In this document: piece by piece, positions 1 to 7,567 of the stretch
Layout: every line of letters starts with the position of its first letter
Position numbering within the stretch: the first letter of the stretch is position 1
From: Laedolimicola ammoniilytica
Lineage (GTDB): Bacteria > Bacillota > Clostridia > Lachnospirales > Lachnospiraceae
Length of the DNA stretch: 64,000 nt
Assembly (NCBI RefSeq): GCF_025567165.1
Contig: NZ_JAOQKC010000010.1
Location: forward strand, 1 to 64,000
Direction of reading: 5' to 3'
Made by a program: the position numbers and the translations under genes
The notes under the pieces: model-generated
What the model saw: only the letters and a program-made list of their open reading frames with translations
Database searches by the model: none
What the model was told of the DNA's origin: nothing

Positions 1-238
1 ATATATTCCAAAACTTTACTGTCTTTCTTCGAAAGGTTCTTCCTTCTCCAGGCATCATTGCTTGAAATTCTTTTCCAAACAACCAATTTAAAAAGAACTG
101 CAATTCCTTAGATTCATTATTTATTTTATGTGTCGACGATGTTTTGCAGCTCTTACAAAGCCAACGTTGCGAACCTGCTTTTGTCTTTCCTGATTTAACA
201 CATTTTTTACCACAAATAGGACAATTTACTTGATTCAT
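1..238 (-). CDS. IS1249/IS256-like transposase, N-terminal part (partial)
   Basis: Reads from an ATG at 238-236 toward the window start; the 3' end is outside. The first 79 residues begin MNQVNCPICGKKCVKSG and hold a zinc ribbon: a CPxCG pair near residues 6-9 and a second pair (LCKSC) near residues 28-32, then a helical FLNWL segment. This two-Cys-pair head with a KxGxTKAGxQRW core is what IS1249-group (variant zinc-binding IS256) transposases look like. The catalytic DDE domain is not in view, so intactness cannot be judged. The start is the first ATG after a GGAGGG-type ribosome site at about 245-250. Confidence 0.6.
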   Translation of the reverse strand, partial: MNQVNCPICGKKCVKSGKTKAGSQRWLCKSCKTSSTHKINNESKELQFFLNWLFGKEFQAMMPGEGRTFRRKTVKFWNI

Positions 239-360
239 TTAACCTTCCCTCCATGATTCTAATTTTAAGGAAGATTAAATGCCTGCAAACCCTTTATTTT
301 CAAGAGCTCACAGTACTTTCTATCAACACGTTTTGTCCACCCTCAAAGTTGTTCAGAAAA

Positions 361-408
361 AGATTAAACCGCCTTCAGCCCTTTATTTATTGGGGCTAAA
401 GACGGTTT
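361..408. repeat. Inverted repeat at the edge of the IS1249-like element
   Basis: AAACCGCCTTCAGCCC pairs with GGGGCTAAAGACGGTTT across an AT-rich loop, with a T run on the plus side. It lies between two copies of the 17-base direct repeat. It could be a terminator protecting the transposase gene; the role is inferred. Confidence 0.45.
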
Positions 409-518
409 TTATCAACACGTTTTGTCCTATAAGTCGCCATTTTAGAGCCACTAAGCCATTTACCATCAAATTTGGGTAGATGGCTTTTTCATTTGTTCGT
501 TATTCCTTTTTGATGTAT

Positions 519-553
519 AAAAAAACACAACCCTTGATTTCTCAAGGGTTGTG
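519..553 (-). terminator. Rho-independent terminator of the tuf remnant
   Basis: A perfect 12-bp stem (CACAACCCTTGA, loop TTTC, TCAAGGGTTGTG) is followed on the minus strand by at least seven T residues. It sits 38 bases after the tuf stop codon, as expected for the native tuf terminator. Confidence 0.85.
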
Positions 554-590
554 GAAAGATTCACTCTTTATTTGGCTCTACAATTAGAGA

Positions 591-650
591 TTACTCGACG
601 ATTGTAGCAACACGTCCAGATCCTACTGTACGGCCACCCTCGCGGTGCTT
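591..650 (-). pseudogene. tuf: 3' remnant of an elongation factor Tu gene
   Basis: Minus-strand translation of 591-644 gives REGGRTVGSGRVATIVE followed by TAA. This is the highly conserved C-terminus of bacterial EF-Tu, and it is followed by a strong terminator. Upstream of the REGG codons the EF-Tu sequence stops abruptly: the preceding codons read SQKH instead of the expected RFAI-type residues, and no further tuf sequence lies to the right. The break near 645 is therefore a junction where foreign DNA meets the tuf 3' end. A fragment like this is left when an element integrates into, or a rearrangement breaks within, the end of a conserved gene. No intact tuf is present in the window. Confidence 0.8.
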
Positions 651-821
651 TTGAGAAGGAATCTATTTGCTTTGGATTGATTTTGCTTGCTTTATTGATT
701 CGTATTATCTAGGTTTTCATGTAATATCTGTGGTTTTTGAAATTTTTAGAACCATATTAGAACCAACCTATATATTATATCTCCCCTCACCAAAAAATTT
801 TCTTATTATTTCACAATATAT

Positions 822-2063
822 TCAACTTTCTAACATTGCGATAGTATCGCCATCAAGAGATAGGGAACCTAATATTAAAATATATAGTAAAAATGTCTCC
901 TCTCTTACTATATTAATCTTTTCTCTATCCTTTAAAACATCTTTATGAAAATATCCATTTCGATTTTTTATTCTCCACATCGATAACTGTTTTTTCAAAT
1001 ATCGCATTACAAAATGTGTGCTCGTCCCTAATATCTCATCAAACAAATCATCATTTTCATAATTCGCAATAAAAAACTCTAAAGATCCCAATGTCGTGTC
1101 AATTTCTTGTGTATTATTACTTTCAATTGTCATACCACGAATTTGACGTCCTTGGCCAACATAAAAAACTATTTTCCACAACAATTGTTCAATAGATTTC
1201 AAATATCCTGTAATTATAAAAGTATTATCCAATTCCGGTAACGAAAAATACTTTTTTACCAACCATTCCGAAGTAAGAAATGCAGTAGCAAAGTTACTAT
1301 TTCCTAGCAATACTCTATATCGTTTCTGTTCCAAAAAGAGATTTTTAATTTTTTCCCAATTAACCCTATTCAAATCTTGAAATTTATTGCTAATTACACG
1401 ATCATATTCAAAATTAAGAAATTCTTGCTCTAGCTCATTCTTCAATATCTTCAAGTTATGCGAATTAAGAATTTCTGTCACTTGATATCCCACAGCCTGA
1501 TGCATTTCATCTTTATATGATATCATGGCTTTCTTAAATAATTCAAACTCAATATTTCCAAATTGCTCTAAGAGAAATTCTTCGAATATTTTAACATTAA
1601 GTCTATCTGTATTGTATTTTTCATGTGCTGTACGTTCATACCTTGCAATTATATTTCTACTCTGATAATTATCTTTTATTAAATATATAAGATACACTGG
1701 GCAAGAACACCTTTGAACATTATATATAAACTTATGATAAGAATCTGCATTCATCACACTTGGAGATGTTTTTAATTCAACATAACTCATTTCTCCTTTA
1801 ACAGACATTTTTAAATCAAATGGCTCGTCTGCGCTTGTTCTTTTTACATCTATCTCATACTTTTTACACAGATCATATATTAACTTTTCAACATGCTGAA
1901 TTGCAATTAAATTAAATTCATCCAGTATCTTTTGATACAATTTATCATTCAAATCCTTCACTTCAAAAATAGACTCTATTGATGGTTTTGAATTTCGTAT
2001 AACCAAAATGTCTCTTCTTTTTTCCATTTCAGCCAATAATTCTTTTTTAAATCTTTGATACAT
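822..2063 (-). CDS. PD-(D/E)XK nuclease fused to a HEPN-type ribonuclease domain
   Basis: 413 residues, last gene of a minus-strand cassette, 19 bases after the SIR2 gene. The N-terminal part has a restriction-endonuclease-like core: helix Glu near 59-62, PFD at 81-83, and VELK at 95-98, matching the D...ExK catalytic pattern. The C-terminal part is helical, with an LKSIEQLLWKI segment near 288-298 and RNGYFH at 368-373. The latter fits exactly the R-N-x3-H motif of HEPN ribonucleases. Seen: both motifs. Known: PD-(D/E)XK domains cut DNA, and HEPN domains cut RNA in toxins and phage-defence proteins. Inferred: a dual effector of a defence system. The gene is very AT-rich compared with the core genome. 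Start is the ATG at 2063; no closer family was recognised. Confidence 0.65.
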   Translation of the reverse strand: MYQRFKKELLAEMEKRRDILVIRNSKPSIESIFEVKDLNDKLYQKILDEFNLIAIQHVEKLIYDLCKKYEIDVKRTSADEPFDLKMSVKGEMSYVELKTSPSVMNADSYHKFIYNVQRCSCPVYLIYLIKDNYQSRNIIARYERTAHEKYNTDRLNVKIFEEFLLEQFGNIEFELFKKAMISYKDEMHQAVGYQVTEILNSHNLKILKNELEQEFLNFEYDRVISNKFQDLNRVNWEKIKNLFLEQKRYRVLLGNSNFATAFLTSEWLVKKYFSLPELDNTFIITGYLKSIEQLLWKIVFYVGQGRQIRGMTIESNNTQEIDTTLGSLEFFIANYENDDLFDEILGTSTHFVMRYLKKQLSMWRIKNRNGYFHKDVLKDREKINIVREETFLLYILILGSLSLDGDTIAMLES

Positions 2064-2082
2064 ATTTTCCCCTATTTTGCCG

Positions 2083-2940
2083 TTATGGCATTCCTCGTTC
2101 AGCTCTTAATTCAATTACTCTGTCGCGTAACTCCTCCAAACTTGTCTCCAGACAACAATATTCATCCCCATATTCTATTAAAGAAACATTATATGTATCT
2201 TTCCAATGTTTAATAAGCTGCGGCTTATTTCCCGATTTATCTATCATATAATGTGGGCATGCTGAATTAGCCGTGTTATGTAAAAATTGCAAAAGCAAAT
2301 TTATATCTGGATCATTTAAACTATATCCAATAAAAACAACTGTATGTGTTAAAAATAATGCCGTCATTAAATGATAAAATTCCGGATATTTTTCTTGAGC
2401 CTGGTAATATTGTTTTGCTGTAAATATTAATTTTTCAGTGTCATCAATATTCCCATGCGCTTTTATGATAAGATTTTCGGGAGCTTTTATACTTCCTATT
2501 ATCGAACGTGTATTTGTATAATCAAATGTTACGTATTCGGGTTCATGACACAATCCCTCATATAGCCTATCAAAATTCGTTGTTATAACAATTTTACTGT
2601 CTAATTCTTTAATCAAACTATGCACCTTCGAAGGTTTGTAATTTCCCCTCAAATACTGCTTTTTCAGATAATTACTATATTCCCCAGAATCACATCTATC
2701 AGCAATGGCTTGTAGCGCCAATAAATAATTCTGCTTTTTTAACATTTCATCAACAAAATCGATATCATCTTCTGTAGGATTTTTCATTTTTGTTTTAATA
2801 TTATTTAAAAAATTTTCCCATGTATCTGGTGATTCACCTTTATCATTTTTAGCCGTTGCCGATACACCTGCGCCCAAAAAAATCAAACATCTTCTGTATG
2901 CAAGTTCCTCTATCAAGTTATCTGGCCATATATTACTCAT
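2083..2940 (-). CDS. SIR2-family protein (probable NAD-consuming defence effector)
   Basis: 285 residues. Sirtuin fold markers are in the right order: GAGVS at 23-27 (NAD-binding loop), TTNFD at 120-124, HG at 162-163 (catalytic His), and IGYSLNDPD at 204-212. The zinc-binding cysteine pairs of protein deacetylases are absent, which is usual for SIR2 domains that degrade NAD+ in Thoeris, DSR and short-pAgo defence systems. It starts 3 bases after the ParA stop codon and precedes the nuclease-HEPN gene by 19 bases, so the three are surely co-transcribed. Inference: on sensing infection it depletes NAD+, or it acts as a sensor for the nuclease. Deacetylation is less likely given the context. 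Confidence 0.8.
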   Translation of the reverse strand: MSNIWPDNLIEELAYRRCLIFLGAGVSATAKNDKGESPDTWENFLNNIKTKMKNPTEDDIDFVDEMLKKQNYLLALQAIADRCDSGEYSNYLKKQYLRGNYKPSKVHSLIKELDSKIVITTNFDRLYEGLCHEPEYVTFDYTNTRSIIGSIKAPENLIIKAHGNIDDTEKLIFTAKQYYQAQEKYPEFYHLMTALFLTHTVVFIGYSLNDPDINLLLQFLHNTANSACPHYMIDKSGNKPQLIKHWKDTYNVSLIEYGDEYCCLETSLEELRDRVIELRAERGMP

Positions 2941-2943
2941 TTT

Positions 2944-3981
2944 TTATTCCTCTGTATTTTTTATAAAATTTTCTGCAATTGTATCTAAATACTTTTTATA
3001 ATTTTCAACACTACTTGTTTGATTCCCTCGTACACCGTCTGCATATAACAATTTAAAAATAGGAGTATTCGATGTCTGTGACAAAGGAATTATGCTATAA
3101 ACATACGGAACATCTCCTAGTTTTAAATCATCACTTAAAATTCCTTTTTTCACAAATTTTCCAAGTGCCTTTTCTATCTCTGCATGAAAAGCTTTGATAA
3201 CATTTTCATATGCCTGTGTTGGGCGTTCTCCAGACTTAAATTTTCTCTTTGAATACTGTTGAATTGAATATCCAATATAACGTGTACTTTTATTTACATC
3301 TGTATTTATTAAATATCTTTCAAAAAACTTTTTACTCTCCTCCTCTCCAAATTTTCCAATAAATGTTTTAATTGCACCTTCATATAATTTCATCCATCTA
3401 TCAATCCAATCCCCAATATTTGATATTCCTAATAAACTAAAAATATCCGAAGCCATCGGGGTTAAAAAATAATCTGAATTAAGTAATGCACTTCTATTTA
3501 ACGCTCCCAAAGATGGACCTACATCTATTAATATGTAGTCAAACCCCATATTTTCTTTTTTTAATTGATTAAGCCAGTTTAATTTTCTAATTGCTCCTTT
3601 ATCCCCTGATAAGGTTTCTGACCAACTTTTGCTCATGGTATCATCAATGATTGACAATTTAGGATGACCTGGTATTAATGAAATACCAAATTTATTTTGT
3701 TCTTCTTTAACTGGAATCGGAATATTATTAAAATTAGCATCTCCCTCTTCCATGTCTCTAAAATAATCATATATTGTTTTCCTAGTATTTTCATTTGTTG
3801 GATCATAAAATTCTAACCATATCTCTTCTGGCAGAATTGCCTGAGTAGAGTTAGATTGAGGATCCAAATCTACAACTAATACTTTTTTGTCTTTATAAAA
3901 AGATAAATAACTTGCCAAATTAATAATCGTCGTTGTTTTACCAACGCCGCCTTTATTATTAAAAAATGTTATTACTTTCAT
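2944..3981 (-). CDS. ParA/MinD-type P-loop ATPase of the defence cassette
   Basis: 345 residues from the ATG at 3981. An upstream in-frame ATG exists at 4002, but 3981 overlaps the methyltransferase stop as ATGA and is preceded by GGAGGTGAAGG. The deviant Walker A motif KGGVGKTTT is at 10-18, and DLDPQSNST follows near residue 40. This identifies the ParA/SIMIBI class of dimerising ATPases. ParA partners of chromosome or plasmid partition (ParB, parS) are not seen nearby. Translational coupling to a DNA methyltransferase and tight linkage to SIR2 suggest a regulatory or DNA-tracking ATPase of a defence system rather than a partition gene. A plasmid-derived partition protein is the alternative. 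Confidence 0.8.
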   Translation of the reverse strand: MKVITFFNNKGGVGKTTTIINLASYLSFYKDKKVLVVDLDPQSNSTQAILPEEIWLEFYDPTNENTRKTIYDYFRDMEEGDANFNNIPIPVKEEQNKFGISLIPGHPKLSIIDDTMSKSWSETLSGDKGAIRKLNWLNQLKKENMGFDYILIDVGPSLGALNRSALLNSDYFLTPMASDIFSLLGISNIGDWIDRWMKLYEGAIKTFIGKFGEEESKKFFERYLINTDVNKSTRYIGYSIQQYSKRKFKSGERPTQAYENVIKAFHAEIEKALGKFVKKGILSDDLKLGDVPYVYSIIPLSQTSNTPIFKLLYADGVRGNQTSSVENYKKYLDTIAENFIKNTEE

Positions 3982-4943
3982 TCCTTCACCTCCGGAAGCC
4001 AAAATCCATTTTTTTTTCGCAATTTTATACTTTTTTTTGTAAATAAAACATTTTTATCCCTTCTTATTCTCTCTAAAATTTCTTCATCTTTATCAGGAGC
4101 TGTTAATCTATTCTTTATTACTCCACAATCTCCTAATTCTATACCAATCCAATTTCTATTCATTAATTCTGCAACTGCAAACGTTGTTCCACTCCCACCA
4201 AATGGATCTAAGATCAAGTCTCCTTCATTGCTACTAAAAGAAATTACTCTATCTAACAATTTTACAGAAAGCTCGTTATATATTCTATTTTTTCCTTTCC
4301 TGACAGGGAAAATATCATACCATACATCCGAAATATTAACTCCCAGTGGATTCATCTTATCTTTGTATCCACCATAATCTTTGTATTCACCGCCACAATG
4401 TCTGCATGTTTGAATTGGTAATCTTTGTTTATTAAAAATCCTAGGTTTTTTCCCTTTTGTAAAATACAGCAATCCATAATGTGATGGTGTATATTTATCC
4501 TTTATTGGAAAACTATTTTTCATATCAATAGCTATCCAATTCTGAAAGCAAAGTTTTGAGCTTAAATATTCCGCATAATAAATACACCACTTTGGAATAT
4601 TATATATATATATCGCACCGCCTGGTTTCAATACTCTTACACATTCATCTAACCATTTCTTGCTCCACTCCATATATTGACTAACAGACAAATTATCACT
4701 TCTTCCATTTGCATACTCCTTTTTCAAATTAAATGGGGGGTCTGCAAAAATCAAATCGACTGTCTCACTCTTAATTCCCGGTAATATTTCTAAACAATCT
4801 GCATGATATAATTTTCCTTTTTGTGTTTTAAACTCCTCTTTTAATTTTTTTACTTTTTCTTCTTTCTTTTCTTTTTCTAATAAACTCGCTATTACAGATA
4901 CTTTTTCATAATAACTTTCTTCATACTCTGAGGGTGCGGACAA
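3978..4943 (-). CDS. Adenine-specific DNA methyltransferase, N-terminus displaced by an IS
   Basis: 321 residues as read. DPPF at 68-71 (catalytic loop) precedes DPFGGSGTT at 246-254 (SAM-binding motif I), the beta-class order of N6-adenine or N4-cytosine methyltransferases. A CRHCG pair near 180-184 suggests a small metal-binding insert. The catalytic core from GKLYHADCLEILPG onward is complete. The frame opens with TTG at 4943, which lies inside the terminal inverted repeat of the neighbouring IS3 element; the next codons have no ATG, GTG or TTG start before the core. The native start was therefore probably removed by the insertion, and expression may now be lost or driven from the IS end. 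No cognate restriction gene is adjacent apart from the PD-(D/E)XK protein at the cassette end. Confidence 0.85.
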   Translation of the reverse strand: MSAPSEYEESYYEKVSVIASLLEKEKKEEKVKKLKEEFKTQKGKLYHADCLEILPGIKSETVDLIFADPPFNLKKEYANGRSDNLSVSQYMEWSKKWLDECVRVLKPGGAIYIYNIPKWCIYYAEYLSSKLCFQNWIAIDMKNSFPIKDKYTPSHYGLLYFTKGKKPRIFNKQRLPIQTCRHCGGEYKDYGGYKDKMNPLGVNISDVWYDIFPVRKGKNRIYNELSVKLLDRVISFSSNEGDLILDPFGGSGTTFAVAELMNRNWIGIELGDCGVIKNRLTAPDKDEEILERIRRDKNVLFTKKSIKLRKKNGFWLPEVKE

Positions 4944-6404
4944 AATTCTGGACTACTATAGGGCTTTGAAAGGAGCCTTTTTATGTATTCAAAAGAACAA
5001 AAGGATATTGCACTACGGATATATCATCAAACAGAGTCTGTAACTGAAACTATTAGGATTCTAGGGTATCCAACACGTAGAAATCTGTACACATGGATTG
5101 CTGAGGAAAATACCCCACCCAAAACAAGGAAAGAATACCCTGTAATTGATAATCCTCCTGATCATCCTCGCAATCCTCCATTAGAAGTAAAATTAGATGC
5201 AATTCACCGTTGCTATGAGCTCGGAGAAAATATAAAATATGTTTCAGAAGACATTGGGTATAGTAGAGCCAGTATTTATCAATGGCGAAAACGTTATTTA
5301 AAAGAAGGTACATTAGGTCTTATGAATCACAAAAACATTACTCCGGGAACATTAGTAGAAGGTTCTGTTTCAAGTACAGATATTTCTTCTGATGAAATAA
5401 ATCAGTTGAAGGCTCAAATGCAAGATATGCAATTAGAAATAGACATTCTTAAAGAAACGATAAATGTATTAAAAAAAGACCCAGACATCGATCAGAGTGC
5501 TCTCAGCAACAGAGAGAAGGCGGTGATAATCGATGTCTTGAAAAATAGATACTCACTGCCATTATTATTACAGAAATTACAATTATCAAAAAGCAGTTAT
5601 TATTATCAGGAACAATCCCTACAAAAAGAAGATAAATATACACTTTTACGTGTTAGAGTCATTGAATTATTTACAGAGAATAAAGGTCGATATGGTTACA
5701 GACGAATTCACGCCCTACTTAAGCGTGAAAATATAATTGTCTCAGAAAAAGTTATTCGTAGGATTATGAAAGAAGAACAACTTGTAGTAAAAATCAAACG
5801 AACTCGTAAATATAATTCCTATCAAGGTGAAATATCTCCAGCAGTAGATAATCTAATTAACAGAAATTTTTCTGCATCTAAACCTAACGAAAAGTGGTTA
5901 ACAGATATAACCGAGTTTGCAATTCCGGCAGGAAAGGTTTATTTATCGCCTATAGTAGATTGTTTTGATGGCTTACTTGTCAATTGGAATATAAGCACTT
6001 CTCCAGATGCATTACTTGTCAATTCTATGCTTGACGATGCAGCTAAATTACTATCTGTAGGAGAAAAACCAATCATACATTCAGACAGAGGCGTACACTA
6101 CCGCTGGCCAGGCTGGATTGACAGGATGGAGAAAAATGGTTTCATACGATCAATGTCAAAGAAAGGCTGTTCACCTGATAATTCTGCCTGTGAGGGCGTA
6201 TTTGGAAGAATTAAAAATGAGATGTTCTATAATGCAGATTGGTCTGGGGTAAACATCTCAGAATTTATTGGTATTTTAAATGATTATCTTTATTGGTATA
6301 ATGAAAAAAGAATAAAAAAATCATTAGGATATTTGAGTCCTATAGAGTACAGACATAGACTTGGATTGGTCACTTAGATAGTCCAAGAAAATGTCCGCAC
6401 CCTC
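4930..6404 (+). mobile_element. IS3-family insertion sequence, complete
   Basis: About 1.48 kb with 26-base imperfect terminal inverted repeats at 4930-4955 and 6379-6404, both starting GAGGGTGCGGACA when read inward. It encodes one transposase. No convincing target-site duplication is visible: the left flank ends in ATACTCT and the right begins GCCTCCTC. It separates the methyltransferase from the gene at 6419-7366. Confidence 0.9.
4983..6377 (+). CDS. IS3-family transposase, single-frame form
   Basis: 464 residues. Two helix-turn-helix segments (about 5-45 and 68-108) are followed by a leucine-zipper-like coiled coil (139-165), an HTH_21 region (about 175-275), and an rve integrase core. 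The catalytic triad is visible as D308 (WLTDITEF), D368 (IHSDRG) and E404 (ACEGVFG), with 35 residues between the second D and E as usual in IS3. Most IS3 elements make this protein by a -1 frameshift between orfA and orfB; here both parts are in one uninterrupted frame. It starts 27 bases inside the left repeat after AAAGGAG. The gene looks intact, so the element may still be mobile. Confidence 0.93.
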   Translation: MYSKEQKDIALRIYHQTESVTETIRILGYPTRRNLYTWIAEENTPPKTRKEYPVIDNPPDHPRNPPLEVKLDAIHRCYELGENIKYVSEDIGYSRASIYQWRKRYLKEGTLGLMNHKNITPGTLVEGSVSSTDISSDEINQLKAQMQDMQLEIDILKETINVLKKDPDIDQSALSNREKAVIIDVLKNRYSLPLLLQKLQLSKSSYYYQEQSLQKEDKYTLLRVRVIELFTENKGRYGYRRIHALLKRENIIVSEKVIRRIMKEEQLVVKIKRTRKYNSYQGEISPAVDNLINRNFSASKPNEKWLTDITEFAIPAGKVYLSPIVDCFDGLLVNWNISTSPDALLVNSMLDDAAKLLSVGEKPIIHSDRGVHYRWPGWIDRMEKNGFIRSMSKKGCSPDNSACEGVFGRIKNEMFYNADWSGVNISEFIGILNDYLYWYNEKRIKKSLGYLSPIEYRHRLGLVT

Positions 6405-6418
6405 GCCTCCTCTTATTT

Positions 6419-7366
6419 TTAAGTCCATTCATCTTCATCAAAATCCAATGATACATATCGATCTCCAATGAGATCTACCTGTAATTCACGTTCAAAACGC
6501 TCCTTCCCCAATTCTTTATGCATAAAGTCTACTTCATTTATTAAATCAATAGATACAGTCTTGTTACATAAATCAGCGACATATCCCTGTATTGCGTCAC
6601 TGTCAAAAGGAAGAGGAGTTATCGTGCCGATGTGTTCTAAGAGTTTATTTCCATAATCCTGATTTCGCAAATAAATCAGGAGTTCTTTTATTGCTCGCTT
6701 TTCCTTTTTCATTATTTTTTGGTAAGAACATCTTTCATCGTCCCAAACAAATATTCTTTCAGCGGCAGAGTCAGGCCTTAATTCGTATGCGAAAATGCCT
6801 TTGGAAGGAGCAATATCTTTTATAACGTTATAGTATTTTTGACATAGGCGGCCAATAGTCTTACCTAGAAAATCTTTTATATCATCAGTATTAATTAAAA
6901 CCGGATGCCCGGGATTATAAGTTTCGGGTACATCGGGGCAATATTTTTTGATATAGTTTGTAAGCAGTTTTTCATCATTATAATTATATGCAAAAAAATC
7001 AAAACGACCATAACGCTCTACAGTATAGAATTCAGCTAATACAGCTAACAGGGCGTTTTGCGCTGAAGAGAACGATATTTCAATATGATTACTTATTTGG
7101 TTGTGCAGCTTTTTGTGGCTGTGGATTTTTATATTTTCCAGAAAATCCTGGATTTTATCCAGCTCTACATCATTTAGTACAACTAGCAGAATTTTTTGCA
7201 GGCGTTCAATGCCGACAGATAAATGATATAAAATAAAGAAAATATCCGAGACCTCTTCATAGGTATCAATTTTATTTATTTTTTCCAGGGCGGCATAGAC
7301 GAATTCACCGGCTACATCCAGTTCCTTGGCCATGACAATACTTTCTCGCATTTGCTTGGTATTCAT
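6419..7366 (-). CDS. Protein of unknown function, helical, next to the defence cassette
   Basis: 315 residues, no family recognised. The N-terminal 120 residues look all-helical (YHLSVGIERLQKILLVVLND near 47-66), which recalls HEPN/AbiV-like folds, but no R-x4-6-H motif is present. The C-terminus is acidic (SLDFDEDEWT). It starts with ATG at 7366 after a GGAGG site. Eight bases past its stop codon, at 6411-6406, an AGGAGG ribosome site remains with no start codon after it, because the IS3 element begins there. Before that insertion this gene was probably the first of an operon running into the methyltransferase, ParA, SIR2 and nuclease genes. Function is unknown; linkage suggests defence. Confidence 0.7.
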   Translation of the reverse strand: MNTKQMRESIVMAKELDVAGEFVYAALEKINKIDTYEEVSDIFFILYHLSVGIERLQKILLVVLNDVELDKIQDFLENIKIHSHKKLHNQISNHIEISFSSAQNALLAVLAEFYTVERYGRFDFFAYNYNDEKLLTNYIKKYCPDVPETYNPGHPVLINTDDIKDFLGKTIGRLCQKYYNVIKDIAPSKGIFAYELRPDSAAERIFVWDDERCSYQKIMKKEKRAIKELLIYLRNQDYGNKLLEHIGTITPLPFDSDAIQGYVADLCNKTVSIDLINEVDFMHKELGKERFERELQVDLIGDRYVSLDFDEDEWT

Positions 7367-7416
7367 AAACGTAATTCCTCCGTATATATTTTTGAGATAT
7401 CCTAGTTTAGGTTTTG

Positions 7417-7430
7417 CTATTATTTAATAG
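7417..7430. promoter_or_regulatory. Palindrome between divergent genes
   Basis: CTATTATTTAATAG is a perfect 14-base palindrome in the 200-bp gap between the divergent genes starting at 7366 and 7568. It could bind the winged-helix product of the second gene. This is only a position-based guess. Confidence 0.25.
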
Positions 7431-7567
7431 TATACTTGATAGAAATGGTTTTGAATAGATCTATAACGAAAAAACATAGAATAAAATAGACGAAATAGAT
7501 TGACGAAAAGCGAAAGAATTGATAGAATAAAGAAGAAATAAAACAAAACGGCGAGGAGAAGAACAAA

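Larger units (their letters stand above)
1..427 (-). mobile_element. Left part of an IS1249/IS256-type insertion sequence (cut by window edge)
   Basis: Contains the 5' part of a transposase on the minus strand. Upstream of it the 17-base string ATCAACACGTTTTGTCC occurs twice as a direct repeat (322-338 and 411-427). Between the repeats lies a hairpin at about 366-408 that could shield the transposase from outside transcription. The outer limit near 427 is inferred from the repeat, not from a visible target duplication. Confidence 0.5.

Noticed and set aside
279..479. 66-codon open frame at the IS1249-like end
   Set aside because: It runs across the direct repeats and the hairpin, with no ribosome site and no protein-like composition.
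667..948. 93-codon plus-strand frame near the island edge
   Set aside because: AT-rich, hydrophobic by chance, overlaps the 3' end of the nuclease gene and has no ribosome site.
2944..3981. Plasmid partition locus as explanation of the ParA gene
   Set aside because: No ParB gene or repeated parS-like sites are visible, and the gene is translationally coupled to a methyltransferase.
4922..6412. Target-site duplication of the IS3 element
   Set aside because: Flanks ATACTCT and GCCTCCTC share no clear 3-5 base direct repeat at the repeat boundary.
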